From positions 1-11,362 of the forward strand of contig WJKD01000652.1 of NCBI GenBank assembly GCA_014729315.1: a DNA stretch of 11,362 nucleotides, read 5' to 3'. Source of the stretch: Promethearchaeota archaeon. GTDB taxonomy: Archaea; Asgardarchaeota; Lokiarchaeia; Sigynarchaeales; SOKP01. Shown here one piece after another: positions 7,826-11,362 of the stretch (position 1 is the stretch's first letter; each line of letters starts with the position of its first letter). The position numbers and the translations under genes were made by a program. A model generated the notes under the pieces. It had not been told where the DNA came from. It was given only the letters and a program-made list of their open reading frames with translations, and made no database searches.

Positions 7826-8629
7826 TTAAGGAATTAAAGAATCATAATATTCCCATATACCTTCAATAACATAATCTGGTTTGTTTTCGCTTCTCTTTAT
7901 CATATCTAGATTTGTTTCACCAGACAAAACGCAACAAGTTGCAATCTCAGCGTCTATTCCCATTTTTATATCCGTATAGAGTCGATCTCCAAATATTATG
8001 GCGTCTTCTCTATTCCCCCCAATTTGATTCAGCTTAAATAGCAACATTTCGGGATTAGGCTTACCAAACGATTTTGGCATAACTTCAGTTGTTTTAAACA
8101 ATAATGCCGCAATACCTCCTGCGTCGGGGATATATCCTTTTTCCGTAGGACACCTATTATCTAAATGAGTCGCAATATACGGAGTTCCGTTTTGAATTTG
8201 ATAAGCTGCTTTCTCTAATTTATCGTAAGTTAGCTCTTGATCAAAAGCCAAAATTACGATTTCGGGTTCTTCGTCCGTTAACTCAAAACCTTCATTCTTA
8301 AACTCTGTTTTTAATGAGCTTGTACCTAAAAGAAATATCTTTTGAAAATTAAATTTTTTTAAATAATTAATCGTAGGATGCTGAGAGAGAATTATCCGAT
8401 CGACTGAAATCTTAAGGTTTAGTCTATGTAACTTTTTAATATAATCAGATGTGCTCATACTCGAATTATTGGAAAGAAAAAAGAACTTCTTTTTGTTATC
8501 TTGTAAGTGTTCAATTAAGTGAGCCACTCCAGGAAACAAAGTAGAGCCTAAATATATTGTCCCGTCCAAATCAAAAAAGAATATTTTCTTTTGAGCAATT
8601 TCAAGTAATTGTTCTTTCCTAGCGATCAT
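7826..8629 (-). CDS. HAD-IIA family phosphatase (NagD / phosphoglycolate phosphatase-like)
   Basis: A 267-residue haloacid-dehalogenase-type hydrolase that would dephosphorylate a small phosphorylated metabolite in the cytoplasm. Motif I is 'FFDLDGTIYLG' with nucleophile Asp20 and acid Asp22, motif II 'FLSNNSS' with Ser53, motif III Lys190 in 'FGKPNPEM', and motif IV 'IIFGDRLYTDI' with Asp215 and Asp220 for magnesium. The large cap between motifs II and III (about 80-185), including 'THLDNRCPTEKGYIPDAGGI', marks subclass IIA, the group of NagD, 4-nitrophenylphosphatase and eukaryotic phosphoglycolate phosphatase. Length and motif order look complete. The substrate is not predictable. It is separated from its neighbours by 169 and 243 bases, so it is probably transcribed alone. 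Confidence 0.93.
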   Translation of the reverse strand: MIARKEQLLEIAQKKIFFFDLDGTIYLGSTLFPGVAHLIEHLQDNKKKFFFLSNNSSMSTSDYIKKLHRLNLKISVDRIILSQHPTINYLKKFNFQKIFLLGTSSLKTEFKNEGFELTDEEPEIVILAFDQELTYDKLEKAAYQIQNGTPYIATHLDNRCPTEKGYIPDAGGIAALLFKTTEVMPKSFGKPNPEMLLFKLNQIGGNREDAIIFGDRLYTDIKMGIDAEIATCCVLSGETNLDMIKRSENKPDYVIEGIWEYYDSLIP

Positions 8630-8663
8630 ATTAATTTTGTCGGAATTTGCAATTAAGAAAGGA

Positions 8664-8674
8664 AAAATTATATG
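8664..8674 (-). promoter_or_regulatory. Possible TATA box of the HAD phosphatase gene
   Basis: CATATAATTTT on the minus strand is centred about 40 bases before the ATG at 8629, predicting a leader of around 14 bases. No Shine-Dalgarno sequence is seen. Confidence 0.35.
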
Positions 8675-8841
8675 GAATAATATAAAATTATGAATAAAGT
8701 TTGTTAATCTCTTAGAAACAGCAATTTTTTTAAATTGACATTATCATTCTCTATTCAGATCTTACTTGAATTTAATCCTCCTCATTTAATTTTCGCAATA
8801 ATCAAAATTAATAGAAAAGAAAACGGAGAATGAAATTGCTA

Positions 8842-8863
8842 AACAAAAAAAAATAAAAGAATT
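8842..8863 (-). terminator. T-tract terminator after the interrupted SCP2 gene
   Basis: On the minus strand TTCTTTTATTTTTTTTTG, including a run of nine T, starts about ten bases past the stop at 8873. This is a good archaeal T-tract terminator and implies that transcription of this locus was meant to end here. Confidence 0.5.
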
Positions 8864-8872
8864 TAAAAATAT

Positions 8873-9184
8873 TTAATAATATTCGGTTTCTACCATCGTG
8901 GTAGAATTTACTAATTCTTGGGCAGCTTTTGTAGCTCGCATTACTTTTGCCATGTTTCCTACAAGCTTAAATTTTCCCGCCATTAGACCTTGGATCGGAT
9001 CTAATTCTTTCTTTAACACTTTAACCCAATTATCGTAAGGTCCAGAAAATACAAACTCAACTGCAACGGGTTCTCCTTCCTTCATAGGTTTTGGAGGTGA
9101 TCCCGGTTTTAAGGTCTCGTATTCCTCGTCAGGTTCTAAGGCTTTAGCGCCAGTACAATCGCCATGATATAGCCCAACATACAT
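8873..9184 (-). CDS. C-terminal part of an interrupted SCP2-domain protein
   Basis: This reading frame encodes the larger half of an SCP2 sterol-carrier-type domain, a fold that holds lipids or other hydrophobic ligands in a cavity. The ending 'LDPIQGLMAGKFKLVGNMAK' followed by 'AAQEL' is the closing strand and helix typical of this family. As a 103-residue protein from the ATG at 9184 it would lack the first helix and strands. Homology continues upstream in the same frame for 18 codons ('GDFIFAIEPSGNLDHKIN', 9185-9238) with no start codon, until a TAA at 9239-9241. No TATA box or Shine-Dalgarno sequence precedes 9184. The missing start lies at 9268-9360 in another frame. Joined without the 29-base segment between, the product would be 152 residues. 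Whether any product is made is open. Confidence 0.7.
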   Translation of the reverse strand: MYVGLYHGDCTGAKALEPDEEYETLKPGSPPKPMKEGEPVAVEFVFSGPYDNWVKVLKKELDPIQGLMAGKFKLVGNMAKVMRATKAAQELVNSTTMVETEYY

Positions 9185-9238
9185 ATTGATCTTGTGGTCC
9201 AGATTGCCGCTTGGTTCGATTGCGAAGATGAAATCGCC

Positions 9239-9267
9239 TTAGGTGAAATAGTGAGATCACTACTTCA
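9239..9267 (-). repeat. 29-base palindromic segment interrupting the SCP2 gene
   Basis: On the minus strand the segment starts at the in-frame TGA (9267-9265) and ends with TAA (9241-9239). It carries arms TGAAGTAGTGA and TCACTATTTCA around a two-base centre; ten of eleven positions pair as Watson-Crick and the other is G-U. Its length is two more than a multiple of three, so it shifts the frame. The edges are ambiguous by two bases because AA occurs at both ends; that pair could be a tiny target duplication. Confidence 0.65.
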
Positions 9268-9360
9268 TTCCCACCAAGAAGCGGCTTCCGCATAATTTTG
9301 ATTATTGTTTATAGCTTTACAAAATTCCTTTGCCCATTCATTTGAAGCAAATTTTGGCAT
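9265..9360 (-). pseudogene. N-terminal fragment of the interrupted SCP2-domain gene
   Basis: From an ATG at 9360 this frame encodes 31 residues, beginning 'MPKFASNEWAKEFCKAINNN' and ending 'ASWWE', then meets TGA. This is how SCP2 proteins of this group start: a helix with 'EWA' followed by 'W-E-G-D'. The next expected residues, 'GDFIFAIEP', appear in another frame 29 bases on. A good Shine-Dalgarno sequence (GAGG, eight bases upstream) and AT-rich promoter sequence before it show that 9360 is the true start of the gene. Reading on past TGA in this frame gives 'SSDLTISPKAISSSQ', which is unlike the family, so simple stop readthrough or selenocysteine does not restore the protein. Confidence 0.65.
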
Positions 9361-9368
9361 TCTTTATT

Positions 9369-9372
9369 CCTC
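9369..9372 (-). promoter_or_regulatory. Shine-Dalgarno site of the SCP2 gene
   Basis: GAGG on the minus strand, eight bases before the ATG at 9360. It supports 9360 as the original start of the interrupted gene rather than the internal ATG at 9184. Confidence 0.45.
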
Positions 9373-9553
9373 TATTAACTTTAATTAATTATAGTTTAAT
9401 TGATATTGTTATTAAGTAAAAATAATAAATAAACCATTTCAAAATTCTTTTTAACCTCTATCACTTGACCGAAGAATTAGACTATTTAAATGTAAAACAC
9501 AAAAAGAAGAGAATTAAATATATAAAAGTAGGTTAGTGAAAGAAATTTAATAT

Positions 9554-10699
9554 CTAGATGCCAATTCCGATTGTATTTCCTATTCCGGCAATGATAATTT
9601 TGGTTCCTTTTTCAGTTCGTTTTCTTATGGCCATTTTAATTTTTTCGACGATTAACGGAACGGATTTTGTAATTGGTCGTTTCATCGTGGTTATTGCGTC
9701 TTCTAAAGATTGTTTACAGATAAGTGCGTCGACAGGAATTAACTTCTTAGTAATCGATTCCTCGATATAATATTTTTCTACACCAATACCTCCTATTGCA
9801 GCACCAACTCCTACTGCAATGGATCCAGTTTTTTCACCACTTAGTTTTAGACCCGCATCGATGGTAATCACTCGCGAAATAGATTCTCCATGTTTGTCTA
9901 CTAGTATTTTAATTGCTTTACCTGGTTTACCAACAGTTCCACCGGGTCCTTTGGCTCTCACTATAAAGATTTCTCTCTCTTCAAACTCAACGCGTTGCAT
10001 AATCGTATCTTTAGAGATCTCTTCGGCGTCGACCTCTCCGTTATTAGATACATCTCGAACAAATTGACCAACAACCATCGGTCCTAATGCGTCTCCGATT
10101 GGGCTTCCTTCCGCAAATGCTTTTGAGGCGTAATAAAAAGCCTTTGCCATAGCCATAATAATTGACATTTGCATTGAAATTTGCATTAGTAAAATCATCG
10201 ACTTCGATTTTTTACCGAGTATTAAATAATGTTTAATCAATCGATAAATAAAATCAACAGCCATCGAAGCTTCAAGTAAATTTTCTAGCGTTTGTTTCAC
10301 TACATCGTCGGCGTTTGGTGCTAAAGCACTTACTTCTTCCTTAAATCTATAATCCCTTACATCAATAATGTGATCGATTTTAGGAATAATTTGATAAGGA
10401 TCTAACATAACGGGAATGATCGCTATAAATGTCATGAAATCTTCAAGTTTTATGGCGAGATCTTTCTCAGTTTCTTTTTTATTAGCGTATTCTTTAAATC
10501 TAGAAACTAAGATATGTTTCGAGTCGTCATTCCAATTCTTAATTTTTTCTAAGCCAGATTCTATTTCCTTAGCAGCTTTCCACGCCTGAATCCTTTGTCC
10601 GTAAAACATAGAAACGAAAATTAACAAAAAGAACATCAAGTTAAGGATGATCCCGAACGGATCGGATTGTGTTTGACCAAATTGAAACAGATTTAACAT
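9554..10699 (-). CDS. DUF1512 family protein, membrane-anchored
   Basis: A 381-residue member of the archaeal DUF1512 family; its function is not known. One clear transmembrane helix lies at about residues 16-33, after a short polar N-terminus, and the bulk of the protein is likely cytoplasmic. A helical region follows (35-165). A hydrophobic, methionine-rich stretch at 168-186 contains six methionines and could be a second membrane-associated or packing helix. The conserved core includes 'RAKGPGGTVGKPGKAI' (248-263), a glycine-rich stretch 'GSIAVGVGAAIGGIGVEKY' (292-310), and the C-terminal 'IIIAGIGNTIGIGI' (368-381). It is divergent from the zinc-ribbon membrane protein at 10809. The family call is from recognised motifs, not a search. 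Confidence 0.85.
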   Translation of the reverse strand: MLNLFQFGQTQSDPFGIILNLMFFLLIFVSMFYGQRIQAWKAAKEIESGLEKIKNWNDDSKHILVSRFKEYANKKETEKDLAIKLEDFMTFIAIIPVMLDPYQIIPKIDHIIDVRDYRFKEEVSALAPNADDVVKQTLENLLEASMAVDFIYRLIKHYLILGKKSKSMILLMQISMQMSIIMAMAKAFYYASKAFAEGSPIGDALGPMVVGQFVRDVSNNGEVDAEEISKDTIMQRVEFEEREIFIVRAKGPGGTVGKPGKAIKILVDKHGESISRVITIDAGLKLSGEKTGSIAVGVGAAIGGIGVEKYYIEESITKKLIPVDALICKQSLEDAITTMKRPITKSVPLIVEKIKMAIRKRTEKGTKIIIAGIGNTIGIGI

Positions 10700-10808
10700 T
10701 TTTTTAATTATTTTAAGGTAATTAACATATCATAATGACAAAATTTATTTATTCTTTTCTATTATATTCAATAGTTAATTACAGATTTTTCTATGCTTAA
10801 AGAGAAAG
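10700..10808. promoter_or_regulatory. Divergent promoter region between DUF1512 and zinc-ribbon genes
   Basis: A 109-base AT-rich gap between two outward-facing genes. For the plus-strand gene, TATTATATTC at 10760-10769 lies about 45 bases before its ATG. For the minus-strand gene, a CTTAAAATAATT stretch lies roughly 10-20 bases before its ATG. Both promoters must fit within this gap, so the two genes may be co-regulated. Confidence 0.45.
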
Positions 10809-11261
10809 ATGATAGAAGAGGAAGAAGACGACGAGGAAATTTTGGAAAAGGGGATCACTCTTAAAAGCGCTTTAAAACATATCCTCGTATTTTTGCTAAT
10901 TATTGTAGGAGCTCTTTTCATATATTTTGGTTTTGGTCCAGATCAGTGGTCAAATTTGTTCATTGGATTTATGTTAATTTGTTTTGGAACAACATTAATG
11001 CAAATCCAGAAACAGCCCCCAGAACCGATTAGACAAACGCTTACGATTTTAGCCTGCGGAATATGTGGATTAACAAAGGTAAGGAACTACGAACAAGGCG
11101 ATTTTGTATTTAAAAAAGTGGACAAATGCGTTGAGTGTAAGCAAGATATGGAAATAAAACAGATTTATTCCGTGAAACTGAAAAAACCAACTCAAAAAGA
11201 GAAAGAAAGAAAGCTAACACCAAAACCTAAAGCAGAACCTAAACCAGACATTATAAAATAA
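10809..11261 (+). CDS. Two-helix membrane protein with zinc-ribbon-like tail
   Basis: I do not recognise a named family. The 150 residues divide into an acidic N-terminus (nine of residues 3-13 are Asp or Glu), two transmembrane helices at about 23-41 and 49-66 joined by a short 'GFGPDQWSN' turn, and a soluble tail. The tail has two cysteine pairs, Cys83-x-x-Cys86 and Cys107-x-x-Cys110, spaced as in a zinc ribbon. It ends in a lysine- and proline-rich stretch ('KLTPKPKAEPKP'). The positive tail suggests that both ends face the cytoplasm. A role in binding nucleic acid or a protein partner at the membrane is possible but unproven. It is divergent from the DUF1512 gene and followed by a T-rich terminator. 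Confidence 0.85.
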   Translation: MIEEEEDDEEILEKGITLKSALKHILVFLLIIVGALFIYFGFGPDQWSNLFIGFMLICFGTTLMQIQKQPPEPIRQTLTILACGICGLTKVRNYEQGDFVFKKVDKCVECKQDMEIKQIYSVKLKKPTQKEKERKLTPKPKAEPKPDIIK

Positions 11262-11283
11262 GTAGCTTATATCACGAATGAGT

Positions 11284-11311
11284 TTTGAATTTTTCATTTT
11301 TATAATTTTTT
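11284..11311 (+). terminator. T-rich terminator after the zinc-ribbon protein gene
   Basis: Three T runs, TTTTT, TTTTT and TTTTTT, lie 27-50 bases past the stop at 11261, as expected for archaeal T-tract termination. Beyond it, a 7-base inverted repeat (GGTTTTA / TAAAACC, 11326-11343) is visible; nothing else is seen before the window ends. Confidence 0.45.
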
Positions 11312-11362
11312 GAGTGATCTTATGAGGTTTTAATAATAAAACCATCCAATCTCTTTTAATAG

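Noticed and set aside
9265..9267. TGA read as selenocysteine in the SCP2 gene
   Set aside because: The frame after TGA encodes residues unlike the SCP2 family, while the true continuation is in another frame, so decoding TGA alone does not repair the gene.

Overview
This is an AT-rich, gene-dense archaeal window, most likely from an Asgard archaeon of the Lokiarchaeia type. The evidence is the mix of genes: a leucine-rich-repeat protein with the N-terminal cap style common in Lokiarchaeia, SCP2-fold lipid-binding proteins, a DUF1512 protein (an archaea-restricted family), a calcineurin-like phosphoesterase that reads like eukaryotic Vps29, and a tyrosyl-tRNA synthetase whose motifs resemble plant and protist cytosolic enzymes. 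Gene starts have TATA-like boxes and short or absent leaders, which fits archaea. The lineage call is an inference from gene content; no rRNA is present to confirm it.

Layout. 1-902 (minus): 5' part of a leucine-rich-repeat gene that leaves the window. 903-1212: AT-rich gap with promoters for the genes on both sides. 1213-1641 (plus): small SCP2-like protein. 1724-7656 (minus): four genes, namely a class V aminotransferase, a Vps29-like phosphoesterase, tyrosyl-tRNA synthetase and pyruvate, phosphate dikinase. Gaps of about 80 to 175 bases separate them, so they are probably separate transcripts. 7826-8629 (minus): HAD-IIA phosphatase. 8873-9360 (minus): an SCP2-domain gene interrupted by a 29-base palindromic segment. 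9554-10699 (minus): DUF1512 membrane-anchored protein. 10809-11261 (plus): two-helix membrane protein with a zinc-ribbon-like tail, divergent from DUF1512.

How the genes relate. No single operon or pathway links the window. Pyruvate, phosphate dikinase interconverts pyruvate and phosphoenolpyruvate, and the aminotransferase would act on small 2-oxo acids close to that node. TyrRS is housekeeping. The two SCP2-like proteins suggest lipid or hydrophobic-ligand handling. DUF1512 and the zinc-ribbon protein share a 109-base divergent promoter region and are both predicted membrane proteins.

The most unusual item is the interrupted SCP2 gene. Removing exactly 29 bases restores a continuous 152-residue protein. 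The segment contains two 11-base inverted arms, starts at the in-frame stop, and both sides remain open and family-like. A fresh pseudogene, an unusual mRNA intron or another recoding event all fit. No tRNA, rRNA, CRISPR array, transposase or phage gene was seen.
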